DNA of 64,000 bases from Paenibacillus radicis (ex Xue et al. 2023) (GCF_024722015.1 NZ_JANQBD010000002.1:427635-491634); one strand, 5' to 3'. Positions 9,701-17,316 are shown, counted from the stretch's first letter. The notes: generated by a model not told the origin, from the sequence alone. Numbers and translations are program-made.

Positions 9701-10095
9701 CCACCTCTGGAAGCTCCGAAGCGGGGTTCGACATGCCCGAGCCTGTTTCGCGATTCGTATTCCGGCTGCAGCATTGAAGCGTAAGAGCGAATCGGCACTT
9801 CACCTTCCTGCTGTAGATCATGGATGTTCAGTAATACGGCGGCGATATGCTTACAGTACTTGTCACTTGCTAAATAAGCAGGACAAGTGCATTCCGCATC
9901 CACATCCCCGTTTCGATCAATTTCAACATTAACCTGGTAGCTGCTGCCACCTTGGACAATGGCTTCATATAGTGATGAATTCGGATTATTATTTATTAAA
10001 GTTACTTTATGTGCGCGATAATAAGCTTCTCCTTTTTCGTAAGAAAACGAGCCGCATAACAACTTAATGACACGCTGAGTCAACTGAAAGCTCAT
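6763..10095 (-). CDS. SNF2-family DNA translocase with N-terminal SWIM zinc finger
   Basis: This is an 1110-residue bacterial Swi2/Snf2 ATPase. The N-terminus has a SWIM zinc motif (C69, C71, C81, H83), followed by a long SNF2-associated region. The two RecA-like lobes fill the C-terminal 500 residues: Walker A in DDMGLGKT, the DEAQ box, TGTPVENR (motif III), and in lobe 2 LKAGGTGLNL (motif V) and QAADRAHRIGQ (motif VI). Family knowledge: ATP-driven remodelling of protein-DNA complexes, with RapA-like or repair roles proposed in bacteria. The ATG at 10095 follows AAGGAAGG. It appears to be a single gene. Confidence 0.95.
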   Translation of the reverse strand: MSFQLTQRVIKLLCGSFSYEKGEAYYRAHKVTLINNNPNSSLYEAIVQGGSSYQVNVEIDRNGDVDAECTCPAYLASDKYCKHIAAVLLNIHDLQQEGEVPIRSYASMLQPEYESRNRLGHVEPRFGASRGGRSADPTGDIQLTNGILKLFDLRPQRSSGTRPLFDARTPLEVEFICKTFPYGYRKYLFGIEIKFGPKRLYIVQKIRDFLDRFDHRESYVFSKNFSYDPELHSFQKENDDVIRQLAQIYNNEQMYRETSNPYSSHGNGMSGDRMLLIPSYSWEALLPLLIKAPSIQLVHEDRTFDGFHLSDEAIPLLFKFDESSHAAGYQLDIQGLEQITIMESYGIALFEGRLLKLQPEQCKRLVELKQMLESSRKHQIQISQEQMEPFMEKVVPGLMKLGSVSIAQSVSERIEHTPLKAKLYLDRVRDRLLAGLEFQYGDIVINPLEGNSHKRGSDRILMRDGDQERQIMELMEQSLFTKTEGGYFMDDEEAEYDFLYHVVPQLEKLLKVYATSAVKARLYTGHTPPKISVDVDERTDWLEFQFDMEGIPESEIRNLLKSLEEKRNYHRMPNGAFLPLEGEEFLEIIRFMNEMGISKGDLKGTKFHIPVVRGLHLMDSQRQGNAVKLGKSFRRLLENMRNPDNLDFAVPESLIPILRDYQKYGFQWMKTLAHYHFGGILADDMGLGKTLQSIAFIVSVLPEIRNREQPAIIVSPASLVYNWRNELKKFAPQIRSVIADGSRAERSSALKNLSQADVIITSYPLLRRDIDLYVTQSFHTLILDEAQVFKNHATQTAQAVKLLQAQYRFALTGTPVENRLEELWSIFDAVFPELFPGRKAFNDLSREIVAKRIRPFLLRRLKTEVLKELPEKIESLQASELLPDQKKLYVAYLAKLQKETLKHLNEEGFQKNRIKILAGLTRLRQLCCHPVLFVEDYTGSSAKFEQLMEIIDECRSAGKRMLIFSQFTEMLGLIGRELGYQGVPHFYLDGNTPTSDRVELCSRFNDGERDLFLISLKAGGTGLNLTGADTVILYDLWWNPAVEQQAADRAHRIGQKNVVQVIRLVTQGTVEDKMYELQQKKKNLIDEVIQPGQEALSALTEHEIREILMI

Positions 10096-10383
10096 TGCCT
10101 TACAATCCTTCCTTGGTTCAATCCATTCAATATACCGGATTTGTTTTATTCCTTAATGATAGCAGAAAAAATACTAATAAATAAATGGAGCCCCATAAAG
10201 AAAATATATCAGAGTTATGAATAATCAGCCCTATATATTCATACCTTTTACGGTAATGACAGCTATGCTGGTATTCCCCCTCCTGATGTTTCGTTTAAAA
10301 AAATGATGGGTAATAATTGCCAGCTGGATATTTATACCAGAATCTGAAAGTTACATAACAATAAAATAAAAGGAGTGGTTCAA
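10096..10383. other. intergenic region between SNF2 and the secreted 99-residue gene
   Basis: AT-rich divergent intergenic DNA that must hold the promoters of both flanking genes. I see no convincing structured RNA or repeat, only an AAAGGAG ribosome binding site at its right end. Confidence 0.5.
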
Positions 10384-10683
10384 ATGAATTTGCTAAAAAC
10401 GAAGTTTTCTGCACTTGTGGTCTGTTCAGCTTTGATGCTTACAAGCGCGGCTGGCGTTGCGGCAGCCGCCGATTCAACAACCCAAACACCCACAACGATC
10501 CATGTCACACCTCCACCTCTAATCTTCTGGTCCGTAGGCCAAACCATGGTTAATGGTACATATGTTCCTGGCAACTATTTGATAGGCAAAGACTCCAAAG
10601 TCGCCTTCATTCCAGGCGGCGTAGGCTTGGTTGTTGTCGATAAATCAATAGCCTTACCCGTTGGAGCTTATTATGTAAAATAA
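10384..10683 (+). CDS. small secreted protein, 99 residues
   Basis: A clear Sec signal peptide is present: basic NLLKTKF, a hydrophobic core and an AGVAAAAD cleavage region near residue 28. A Thr/Pro linker (TTQTPTTIHVTPPP) follows, then about 60 residues rich in Gly, Val and Pro (FIPGGVGLVVVDKS). No Cys and no recognised domain. ATG at 10384 lies 9 nt after AAGGAG, better than an in-frame codon at 10375. A strong terminator follows. Probably an extracellular or wall-associated protein of unknown function. Confidence 0.82.
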   Translation: MNLLKTKFSALVVCSALMLTSAAGVAAAADSTTQTPTTIHVTPPPLIFWSVGQTMVNGTYVPGNYLIGKDSKVAFIPGGVGLVVVDKSIALPVGAYYVK

Positions 10684-10717
10684 AAAGCACATCGTAACCA
10701 CTCATCGAAGTAAATTT

Positions 10718-10764
10718 GATGTGCATCTACAGATCCTAAAAGGGTCTTTAGATGCACATTTTAT
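10718..10764 (+). terminator. Rho-independent terminator
   Basis: TGTGCATCTA pairs perfectly with TAGATGCACA around an inner hairpin (AGATCCTAAAAGGGTCT), followed by TTTTATTT. It ends the secreted-protein transcript. Confidence 0.8.
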
Positions 10765-10816
10765 TTGACATCGATCTATGCGGGATAGCTTTTTTTGTCC
10801 GCAAAAGCAGATCCTA

Positions 10817-11428
10817 TCATTTTAACTTTATAAATAATTCCTTAAGCTCATCGGCTGTATTTACTATAAAGGCTTCTACAACGTCCTTAGTAAGATAGGT
10901 TATAGGAACTTGAGGTTCATTACTTGGCACATCAAACCAATCAAAAACCTGCTTCCGCCATCTATGAAGTTCATTCGAAGTGTATAGGCTTGTTAATTCA
11001 TAAATTGGTGCATGCATAACTTGATCTATAACACAGTCTTTCCACGGTACTGTACGAAATAAATTAAAATCGTTCTGGTTCTCTTCATCCCACAATAAGT
11101 CGTTTATTGGATTAGGGTGCATTTGTTGAGAGACAGCTTTCTTAATCATTCCCCAATTAATATCGGCGACGATATGACTTATATAGCCCAAAAGAAACGG
11201 CTTTAAATTTACATCAGTCGATAATTTACTTTGCGATTCATAGAAGGTAACGAAATCTTCTGTTTGACCCGTTGCTTTATTCAATAAATGGGATTTGGAT
11301 TTGCTCACTTTACCTTTTTCTCTTACAAGTACTGCGTCCGGAGCAATGCTTCCTAGTAGAAAACTTGGATTTGCTTCAGCGCCATATATCTGATTAGCTA
11401 TCGAGAGATGAATCATAGACCACGGCAA
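10817..11428 (-). CDS. zinc-dependent phospholipase C-like protein
   Basis: A roughly 203-residue protein of the Zn-dependent phospholipase C superfamily (PF00882-like). It has an N-terminal WSMIHLSIA histidine region, LGSIAPDA with an acidic residue, and the helix FLLGYISHIVADINW with the H-x3-D pattern of metal ligands. Many such stand-alone proteins have no tested activity. The codon at 11437 is a GTG hard against an AAAGGA site; TTG at 11428 (giving MPWSMIHLS) has about 9 nt spacing and matches how relatives begin, so I prefer it. No signal peptide, so probably cytoplasmic. Confidence 0.8.
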   Translation of the reverse strand: MPWSMIHLSIANQIYGAEANPSFLLGSIAPDAVLVREKGKVSKSKSHLLNKATGQTEDFVTFYESQSKLSTDVNLKPFLLGYISHIVADINWGMIKKAVSQQMHPNPINDLLWDEENQNDFNLFRTVPWKDCVIDQVMHAPIYELTSLYTSNELHRWRKQVFDWFDVPSNEPQVPITYLTKDVVEAFIVNTADELKELFIKLK

Positions 11429-11437
11429 AACTATCAC

Positions 11438-11788
11438 GTCCTTTGCTATTTGTTATGTAGCTGAAGAGGACTTCAATTAAGTAATACTCTTATAGTACTA
11501 ATCAGACATTTAATATGTAAAATATGTAAAAAAGATCAAATTGATCTCATATAGATATCATTAAAATAAATACAATGCCGTTTATAGATGGATGGTCCAG
11601 CAATTTAGAGCGTCTTTTTGTCCACAACAAAGGTCATACTTCAATAAAACTAGACTTGAGACGGGGGGAAACCTCTGCTTGAGTCCAAGGCTATATTTGT
11701 TTACCTATGTTAAACTGAATGTAACTAACACTAGATTACTAGATTCAATTATTTGATATGCATTTTTTATGAAAAGAGGACGTTCTCA
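11438..11788. other. divergent intergenic region
   Basis: About 350 bp without a supportable gene. It contains a short palindrome (AGATCAAATTGATCT near 11534) and AT-rich stretches that presumably include promoters for both flanking genes. No structured RNA recognised. Confidence 0.5.
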
Positions 11789-12196
11789 ATGAATCCAAAA
11801 CGAATTCTAATGATCAGCACCATGACGCTTGGCATAACCATTAGCGGAGGTTTATGGAGCGAGGAAACAAGTGCTAAAGCTTCACACGGCCAACCGGAGA
11901 AATATGAAGCTCAGAACTTGCAAGTTGCTGCAAAAGATGATTTTTTACAAATGCTCGGCGCTTCTTCTGATGAGGAGGTTTATCATTCTTTGTTGGAAGG
12001 CAAATCACTGGCGGATATTGCCGTTAACAATAATGAAGATGTGAATCACATTATTAATCTGCAAATCACTGAATTGACCAAACAATTGGATATACGATTC
12101 GCTAATGGAAGCATTCCTCCATCCGTATACCAATCGCAAAAAAAGGAGTTCGCAGATATCATTAAGAGAAGTGTTTATGGAGACAGAAATACATAG
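11789..12196 (+). CDS. secreted protein with a Paenibacillus-type ADIA helical domain
   Basis: A 135-residue product with an N-terminal signal or anchor (MNPKRILMISTMTLGITISGG). A helical domain follows, of the form LGASSDEEVYHSLLEGKSLADIA...IINLQITELTKQLDIRFANGSIPPSVYQSQK. That pattern (KSLADIA, then x20, then a helix with SIPPSVYQ) occurs in many uncharacterised exported Bacillales proteins. The start at 11789 follows AAGAGGA; an upstream in-frame ATG has no site. No catalytic residues are evident. Confidence 0.8.
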   Translation: MNPKRILMISTMTLGITISGGLWSEETSAKASHGQPEKYEAQNLQVAAKDDFLQMLGASSDEEVYHSLLEGKSLADIAVNNNEDVNHIINLQITELTKQLDIRFANGSIPPSVYQSQKKEFADIIKRSVYGDRNT

Positions 12197-12247
12197 AAAC
12201 GGTTTGAGTCCATGTAAGTTTATGTGCTACTTGGGCTGTAGAAAAAC

Positions 12248-12796
12248 TCACTCCATTTCTATATTTCTTAAAACCATATGGATGTGATCTTCCCATTTAT
12301 TATTGATCTTTAAATATTTTATCGCCAAACCTTCATTATAAAAGCCTAAATGTTCGGTTACTTTTAAAGAGGCTTTGTTTCTCGGCAATATATTCGCTTC
12401 TATTCGATGCAGCTTCAATTGGGTAAATGCATGCTTAATAATTTCTTGCAATGCTTCCGTCATATAGCCTTTATTCTGTTCATCCTTATCGATTCGATAC
12501 CCTAGGTGGCAAGCTTGAAAAGCACCTCTAACAATATTATTTAAAGCTATTGAGCCGATGATTCGACTTCTATCCTCTATCTTATAGATCCATACCTTAA
12601 ATAGCTCACCATGCACTAGCTTTCGATTCTCCTCAAGTAACAGTTCCTTCTGAACTTGGTATGTATAATGGTCGATCTTTTTATGAGCTTCCCATTCTTT
12701 TAGAAATTCCTTGTTCCGCAATATAAAATCCAATACAGCATCAGCAGCTGATTCATCGATTACCTTCAAAACTAATCTTTGCGTGTATAATTCCAT
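12248..12796 (-). CDS. GNAT acetyltransferase, RimJ/RimL type
   Basis: A 182-residue acetyltransferase of the RimJ/RimL/SpeG-like branch. It starts MELYTQRLVLKVID, has the CoA-binding strand-turn HLGYRIDKDEQNKGYMTEAL, and ends with the classic motif HRIEANILPRNKASLKVTEHLGFYNEGL. Known relatives acetylate N-termini of ribosomal proteins or small amines. The start at 12796 is preferred because GAGGAG lies inside the upstream extension. It is divergent from the greA-like gene. Confidence 0.9.
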   Translation of the reverse strand: MELYTQRLVLKVIDESAADAVLDFILRNKEFLKEWEAHKKIDHYTYQVQKELLLEENRKLVHGELFKVWIYKIEDRSRIIGSIALNNIVRGAFQACHLGYRIDKDEQNKGYMTEALQEIIKHAFTQLKLHRIEANILPRNKASLKVTEHLGFYNEGLAIKYLKINNKWEDHIHMVLRNIEME

Positions 12797-12913
12797 TATC
12801 CATAATCTCCTCATTTCAACTCATTTTCGCATGATTCCCTGATATAGTGTAGAATAGAGAATACAAGATAGGATGTCACATAAAAATTGTACACATAATT
12901 AGGAGTTGTCAAA

Positions 12914-13393
12914 ATGTCAAAAGATGAAATTGTTTTAACACGAGAGGGATTAACTAAATTAGAGCTTGAATTGGAAGACCTTAAAACAGTAAAGCGCAAA
13001 GAAATAGCCGCTCGTATTAAAACAGCTATTAGTTATGGTGATTTGAAAGAAAATAGCGAATATCATTCTGCCAAAAACGATCAGTCTTTTATGGAAACAA
13101 GGATCCTTACATTAGAAAAAATGTTAAATAAGGTTCGTGTTGCTGATCTGGACAGCTTAGACATTACAACCGTCAGTGTTGGTTCCATTGTTATACTGAA
13201 TGATGTAGAAGTTTCGGAAAAGCTTGAGTATAGGATCGTAGGCGCGGCTGAAGCTGATGTTCTGGAAAATAAAATTTCATATGAGAGTCCTTTGGGAAAA
13301 TCCCTCATGGGAAAATCAGTTGGCGATATCATTAGTGTAAATGCGCCCGTTGGGCTTATCAAATATGAGTTGCTTGAAATTAAGGCGATGTGA
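12914..13393 (+). CDS. greA: GreA/GreB-family transcript cleavage factor
   Basis: A 159-residue Gre factor. The N-terminal coiled coil (residues 1-75) reads LTREGLTKLELELEDLK, and AISYGDLKENSEYHSAK carries the acidic tip residues; the C-terminal FKBP-like domain has the typical YESPLGKSLMGKSVGDII. It rescues backtracked RNA polymerase by stimulating transcript cleavage. It could be a second Gre paralogue (YrrL-like) rather than the main GreA; the sequence alone does not decide. The ATG follows TTAGGAG. Confidence 0.93.
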   Translation: MSKDEIVLTREGLTKLELELEDLKTVKRKEIAARIKTAISYGDLKENSEYHSAKNDQSFMETRILTLEKMLNKVRVADLDSLDITTVSVGSIVILNDVEVSEKLEYRIVGAAEADVLENKISYESPLGKSLMGKSVGDIISVNAPVGLIKYELLEIKAM

Positions 13394-13423
13394 ATTAACA
13401 TAACCTGAATTCAATTAAGAAGA

Positions 13424-13443
13424 GAAGCCAATGACTTGGCTTC
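13424..13443 (+). terminator. probable terminator after greA
   Basis: GAAGCCAA pairs with TTGGCTTC across a 4-nt loop; the downstream sequence is only moderately T-rich. The minus strand has a similar but also weak tail. Confidence 0.45.
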
Positions 13444-13510
13444 CCTCATTATTATCTTCAACTTATGCCAGCTTTATCTGCTATCTCTAAATGCATCACT
13501 CAGCCAATAT

Positions 13511-13774
13511 TTAGCTTTCATCCTTCACATTACCTTCATCGTTACCAGATCCCTTGCGGATTATTCGAGCAGGCCGGACTACCCAGTTCTCGCGGTTCAT
13601 CCGAGTTACCCGATTTATCGGATTATCCATATCCACTATGTGGCTTTCAGTAGGAACTGCTCCAGCTTGCTGAAGAGGATTCTCCTTAGAGGTTACTGCT
13701 TTATTCTTACTTCCCCCTGGCGGTCCTCCTCCACCATTGCGTTTGCCCTTGTTCCAGACTCTTCCTTTACTCAT
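13511..13774 (-). CDS. small basic Gly-rich hypothetical protein
   Basis: An 87-residue protein: a basic, Gly/Pro-rich N-terminus (KGRVWNKGKRNGGGGPPGG), then a charged stretch with VTRMNRENWVVRPARIIRKG, and an acidic tail. No membrane segment or known domain. A TGGAGTG site lies 8 nt before the ATG, which favours it over the overlapping plus-strand frames. It may be a small nucleic-acid-binding or spore-associated protein, but that is a guess. Confidence 0.6.
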   Translation of the reverse strand: MSKGRVWNKGKRNGGGGPPGGSKNKAVTSKENPLQQAGAVPTESHIVDMDNPINRVTRMNRENWVVRPARIIRKGSGNDEGNVKDES

Positions 13775-13888
13775 CTTAACACTCCATTATTATGTTTATT
13801 TGTGTGAATGAACTCTAAAGACAGCAATAATGTGTAAACGAAATATCATTTAACCATATCACACTAATGCGAATGATTCCAGAACCTA

Positions 13889-13933
13889 AGAAAAAACCTC
13901 ATCCCTTGCAATTCTCCAAGGAATGAGGTTTCT
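13889..13933 (-). terminator. terminator of the PhyH-HEAT gene
   Basis: On the minus strand AAACCTCATTCCTTG pairs with CAAGGGATGAGGTTT (one mismatch), followed by TTTTC. It lies 14 nt past the dioxygenase stop. Confidence 0.8.
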
Positions 13934-13946
13934 CTTTATTCGTAGT

Positions 13947-15362
13947 TTAAGGATAAAATGTACTTTGAGGCGTGGTCGATGGGCACCAACGTGAGTTCAG
14001 CAGAAACTCGATAAGCACTTTTTTGGCTGAATCTGTGCCAATATAATGAAGCGCTTCCGCGGCGTGCCCGCGAACATAACGATTATCATCCTCCAGCGCA
14101 ATTTCAAGCGCCGGCACCGCCTCATCGGCAGCAGCTCCCATTCGGCACAGAGAAAGGCCAGCTATGAAACGAACCTGCACATCCTCGTCCTTAAGACAGC
14201 GGATAAGTCCCTCAACAACCTGATCTACCGGTGCTCCGATCAACGCCAGAGCCTCAGCAACCGTTTGTCTAATAACTACATCGGTTGACGGCTCAAGCAG
14301 CTCTAATAGCTGCGGAATTGCCGAAGCAGCCAAATGCCTCAATTCGCCTAATGCAAAAACTGCATGAACCACGGTTTCAACCCGTTCTGCTCCAAGTGAA
14401 GCTTCCAGACCGGCCACAGCTCCCGAGCCCGCTGCCGCCAACCCATAAGCCGAAGTACGAGAAACCTTAAGGCTTTCGTGACGAAGTCCTTGCAGCAGCG
14501 CCTGAATACCCGCATCACCCATTGCTGCAAGGTTGTATGCAGCATTCAATGCGGTAGGCTCGAAACTATCTTCGAGCTGCGCCGCGGCTTCCTGCACCTT
14601 AGCCGTATCAACCTTCTCGCTATCCGCCAAACTGCCTATTTGACCAGAAAGCCAGTTCCAGGTTTCCTTCCACATCATTTCATGCTCATTAATCTTGGTG
14701 CTGAAGGCTGCCGGCTGTTTCCATTCCCGATCCAAGCAATCCCAGCTAGGAGCTGTAGGTGCTTCGGTTCGCATGAATTCAAATTTCAGCATGTATCTAG
14801 GCTGTCCCAGCACATTAGGTGTTGAACGATGCCATATATCATAATGAATTAATGCGAAGGTTCCCGCATTGCCGCTGGCTACTGCTTCTCCCTCCGTCTC
14901 ATCCGATTCGAACGTCCTGCTCTCATAGTTTTGCGTGCCAGGCATAACGCCTGTTGGGCCGAGTTCTACCGGTGTATCCTGCGGGAAATACATGATCATC
15001 GCCCACCATGGATGATGATTGCGCATTTTTTTGTAACCCCAATAGCTGTCCTTGTGCCACCCTCCCGCTTTTGGAGATGCATTAAAATGACCATGTCTAT
15101 GAGTATGCATTAAATAGTTAGGTCCCAGAACACTAGTCAATGCACCGGTAATGATTGGATTATCAAAAACCTTTTGCAAATCTCTAATACGTGGAAGCAA
15201 ATTGTTACCTGGATTGCCTTCTTGCTCATATACCTGATTTAATTGCTCCATAAGCTTTTGATGAAATTGTTCCGAGAAATCAGTTTTAAGTATTAAAAAG
15301 CCTTCTGTTACAAACTTTCTCATTTGCTCATCATTTAATAATACTGGAACTTCGCGACCCAT
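13947..15362 (-). CDS. phytanoyl-CoA dioxygenase-like protein with C-terminal HEAT-like repeats
   Basis: A 471-residue two-part protein. Residues 1 to about 240 are a PhyH-family Fe(II)/2-oxoglutarate oxygenase. The H-x-D iron pair is in GGWHKDSYWG, the distal histidine in HYDIWHRSTPN, and an Arg for 2-oxoglutarate follows in PRYMLKFEF. Residues about 275-471 are five or six HEAT/PBS-lyase-like helical repeats (for example DEDVQVRFIAGLSLCRMG and DDNRYVRGHAAEALHYIG). Bacterial PhyH enzymes hydroxylate diverse small molecules; the repeats probably bind a partner or substrate carrier. The ATG follows AGGAGG at 7 nt. Single gene with its own terminator. Confidence 0.9.
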   Translation of the reverse strand: MGREVPVLLNDEQMRKFVTEGFLILKTDFSEQFHQKLMEQLNQVYEQEGNPGNNLLPRIRDLQKVFDNPIITGALTSVLGPNYLMHTHRHGHFNASPKAGGWHKDSYWGYKKMRNHHPWWAMIMYFPQDTPVELGPTGVMPGTQNYESRTFESDETEGEAVASGNAGTFALIHYDIWHRSTPNVLGQPRYMLKFEFMRTEAPTAPSWDCLDREWKQPAAFSTKINEHEMMWKETWNWLSGQIGSLADSEKVDTAKVQEAAAQLEDSFEPTALNAAYNLAAMGDAGIQALLQGLRHESLKVSRTSAYGLAAAGSGAVAGLEASLGAERVETVVHAVFALGELRHLAASAIPQLLELLEPSTDVVIRQTVAEALALIGAPVDQVVEGLIRCLKDEDVQVRFIAGLSLCRMGAAADEAVPALEIALEDDNRYVRGHAAEALHYIGTDSAKKVLIEFLLNSRWCPSTTPQSTFYP

Positions 15363-15488
15363 GCCTCTACCTCCTAATGTGAACTTGATTCAAATTATAA
15401 TAATTCAGGAGGTAAGATCATATGCAGAATGCTAATTCAAGTTTGCACAAAAGTAAGGTGTTTCGATCAAATGATTAGGCTGACCAAA

Positions 15489-15524
15489 TAAATAACCCAT
15501 ACCTAAGAGGTAATGGGTTATTTA
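15489..15524 (-). terminator. terminator of the squalene/phytoene synthase-like gene
   Basis: AAATAACCCAT pairs with ATGGGTTATTT around a 12-nt loop, with A/T runs on both sides, so it may act on both strands. Confidence 0.7.
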
Positions 15525-15609
15525 ACAGGTTATTGCATTTTTTATATAAAGGACTGTTGCATTACGTACAAAAGCTCAGGTTAGTCCCTGTTGCCAGTCA
15601 CAATCACAC

Positions 15610-16431
15610 TTAATCTTCACCGGTAATTCTACTTACAATTTCAAGCACGGCATCTCTATTGAGTTTGCTTTCACCGTTCGACAGAGCATAAAGGGTACCA
15701 TGTGCCAAAGCCAGAGGGATGCTGCAGAAATCAAGAATTGGCCCAGGCTTAATATCGGCAATATATTCAGTAGCCATTTCCAGATTACGCTCAGTGTATG
15801 CAAACATTTCTTCAAGCCCCCAATGAGGTGGGAAAAAATCGACCCCTCTGGTGGAATCCTCAATACGGTTGCGAACAATATTTACAGCTTGAAGACCACG
15901 CCCAAAAGCCACCGCCTTGACTCGATCGGTTTCCGTACCGTCAAACCATTTCCAAAGGTCGGAGAGAAGTTCTCCCACGGCCCCTGCAACGCAATAGGTG
16001 TAATAATCAAGATCCTCTTCCGTATTAATCTTCCAATCCCGTTCAACCCATTCAGCCATTTGTTCAGCCATAGTTGCCGTACTTTGAATGACTCGAGGCG
16101 CAATTGAAGCTGGACAAAGATTAACCCAATCATTAAGACGTACTGTTACATCACAAAGCGTACCTTGATAAGGTTGGAACAGCGTACGCAGCTCCGTTTC
16201 TCTTGACGGCTCTTGGATGAGCTTGCTTACCCCTAATAACAGCTTAACTTTTATCTCGGCAGGTAGTTCAGTGTGATCTTCGATCTCATCAATAGCACGC
16301 ATACAAAGATATGCAGAGGCTACCGCTTCCTTTATTCCAGGTATCAAACGGCTAATCGGAATTAAAAAGGTTCGGCTTGTTTCCGCCAACATATCCATCG
16401 CATCGCTTAATAAATCATTTGTCTTATTCAC
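15610..16431 (-). CDS. squalene/phytoene synthase family protein
   Basis: A roughly 273-residue all-alpha isoprenoid synthase of the trans head-to-head type. The first Asp-rich motif is in MRAIDEIEDH (about residue 45). The second region, NIVRNRIEDSTRGVDFFP, keeps the NxxR-x2-ED pattern but has Asn where many members have Asp (RD). Family members condense two GPP/FPP/GGPP molecules to squalene or phytoene-type products. No hopanoid or carotenoid partner genes are nearby, so the product is open. The open frame begins TTG then GTG; GGAGGG lies about 7 nt before the GTG at 16431, which I prefer. Confidence 0.87.
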   Translation of the reverse strand: MNKTNDLLSDAMDMLAETSRTFLIPISRLIPGIKEAVASAYLCMRAIDEIEDHTELPAEIKVKLLLGVSKLIQEPSRETELRTLFQPYQGTLCDVTVRLNDWVNLCPASIAPRVIQSTATMAEQMAEWVERDWKINTEEDLDYYTYCVAGAVGELLSDLWKWFDGTETDRVKAVAFGRGLQAVNIVRNRIEDSTRGVDFFPPHWGLEEMFAYTERNLEMATEYIADIKPGPILDFCSIPLALAHGTLYALSNGESKLNRDAVLEIVSRITGED

Positions 16432-16729
16432 CAAATGCCCTCCAACATAAATCGATTCTCTTTTGTAAACATAAATATAATTTCATAAAACAGGAATTAT
16501 TTTATTAGTTCTTTTCTTATTTTACTGTCCTCTATCGCAATATGCAAAAAAAACACAGAAAAAAAGCTTTTAAGTATAACATATTTATGAAATTAAGCAT
16601 TTCATTATTTAAATACGTAAAATTCAGCTTTATATAAACTTGAATTAACCTATTATTACCAAAAGCATATCATTTATTATAGGTTTGTGAAGTTGTATTT
16701 ACCATGCATGTTGTTTGGAGGTCTCAAGT
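16432..16729. other. AT-rich intergenic region
   Basis: About 300 bp, strongly A/T-rich. It likely contains the promoter of the synthase gene. No gene or recognised RNA. Confidence 0.5.
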
Positions 16730-16789
16730 ATGTTAATAAGAAAAGCTTCTGATCGAAGCCCTTTCGAGGAAGATACATTCGTGTCATAG
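16730..16789 (+). CDS. tiny ORF, 19 residues (leader peptide or gene remnant)
   Basis: An ATG 9 nt after a good TTGGAGG site opens a 19-residue frame, MLIRKASDRSPFEEDTFVS. It overlaps a hairpin (GAAGCCC...GGGGCTTTTC) that ends in a T-rich tract. The beginning MLIRKA resembles the start of GNAT acetyltransferases, so it may be the stub of a decayed gene; alternatively it is a leader peptide. No plus-strand gene follows closely. Confidence 0.3.
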   Translation: MLIRKASDRSPFEEDTFVS

Positions 16790-16805
16790 CAGGGGCTTTT
16801 CTTGC

Positions 16806-16853
16806 AATATTAGAAAGGCGAACCTCCGGTTCGAACTTCTACTTTCTAATATT
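16806..16853. repeat. 48-bp inverted repeat with nested hairpin
   Basis: A perfect 12-bp arm (AATATTAGAAAG / CTTTCTAATATT) encloses a second stem, CGAACC-tcc-GGTTCG. It lies outside any gene and next to the ArsR-gene terminator. It could be a palindromic dispersed element or part of a small structured RNA. Confidence 0.6.
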
Positions 16854-16856
16854 ATC

Positions 16857-16884
16857 AAAAAACCGCCATATCGGCGGTTTTCTA
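16857..16884 (-). terminator. terminator of the ArsR-family gene
   Basis: AAAACCGCCG-atat-CGGCGGTTTT is a perfect GC-rich stem with T runs on both sides; it directly follows the minus-strand regulator stop. Confidence 0.8.
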
Positions 16885-16890
16885 TTTAAA

Positions 16891-17220
16891 TTATGAAGGA
16901 AAAGCTGGTTCGCCTGAGGAATCATAGGCCTGCAAAACCGACATCAGCAATCCTGGAAAACGAGCCTCGAGATCATCAATGCGAATAGAAAGGAATCTCA
17001 TGGTTCCATGTATCCTAACATTAACAACACCCGCTTCCCTAAGTGTACGAGCATGATGGGAAACGGTTGATTTAACAACGGGAACTTCGAATTCACCGCA
17101 TGCTCGCTCTCCTGCTTTGTACAGCTCGGAAACAAGATACAAGCGAATGGGATCGCTTAGGGCATAAAGCACGGAGGACAACTGGATATCCGCTCGGTCT
17201 GGATGGTGTAGGACTTTCAT
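16891..17220 (-). CDS. ArsR-family winged-helix repressor
   Basis: A 109-residue winged-helix regulator. It has LYALSDPIRLYLVSELYKAGERACGEF followed by the recognition helix PVVKSTVSHHARTLREAG. There is no CxC metal site, so a metal sensor is unlikely; drug- or redox-type sensing is possible (one Cys is present). The ATG at 17220 is 8 nt after GAAGGAGG. It is divergent from an MFS exporter, and the intergenic region contains a perfect 36-bp inverted repeat. The obvious inference is that it represses both itself and the transporter. Confidence 0.9.
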   Translation of the reverse strand: MKVLHHPDRADIQLSSVLYALSDPIRLYLVSELYKAGERACGEFEVPVVKSTVSHHARTLREAGVVNVRIHGTMRFLSIRIDDLEARFPGLLMSVLQAYDSSGEPAFPS

Positions 17221-17280
17221 GAAAAAAGCCTCCTTCATACGTTAAAGCTTATGATTGCATTTTACCATATTGCATGTTAT

Positions 17281-17316
17281 ATTTCTATTGTTCGATTACA
17301 ATCGAACAATAGAAAT
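17281..17316. promoter_or_regulatory. probable operator of the ArsR/MFS divergon
   Basis: A perfect inverted repeat with 17-bp arms, ATTTCTATTGTTCGATT and its exact complement, separated by AC. It ends 14 nt before the MFS start, so bound repressor would block promoter or early transcription. The core ATTGTTCGATT...AATCGAACAAT matches the half-site style of ArsR-type proteins. Confidence 0.75.

Noticed and set aside
13436..13807. 123-residue plus-strand open frame over the small basic gene
   Set aside because: Rich in Leu/Ser/Tyr with no ribosome binding site; the opposite-strand gene has a good site and a coherent composition.
14046..15113. Several plus-strand frames inside the PhyH-HEAT gene
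   Set aside because: Antisense shadows of a well-conserved protein; compositions rich in Arg, Ser and His, no initiation signals.
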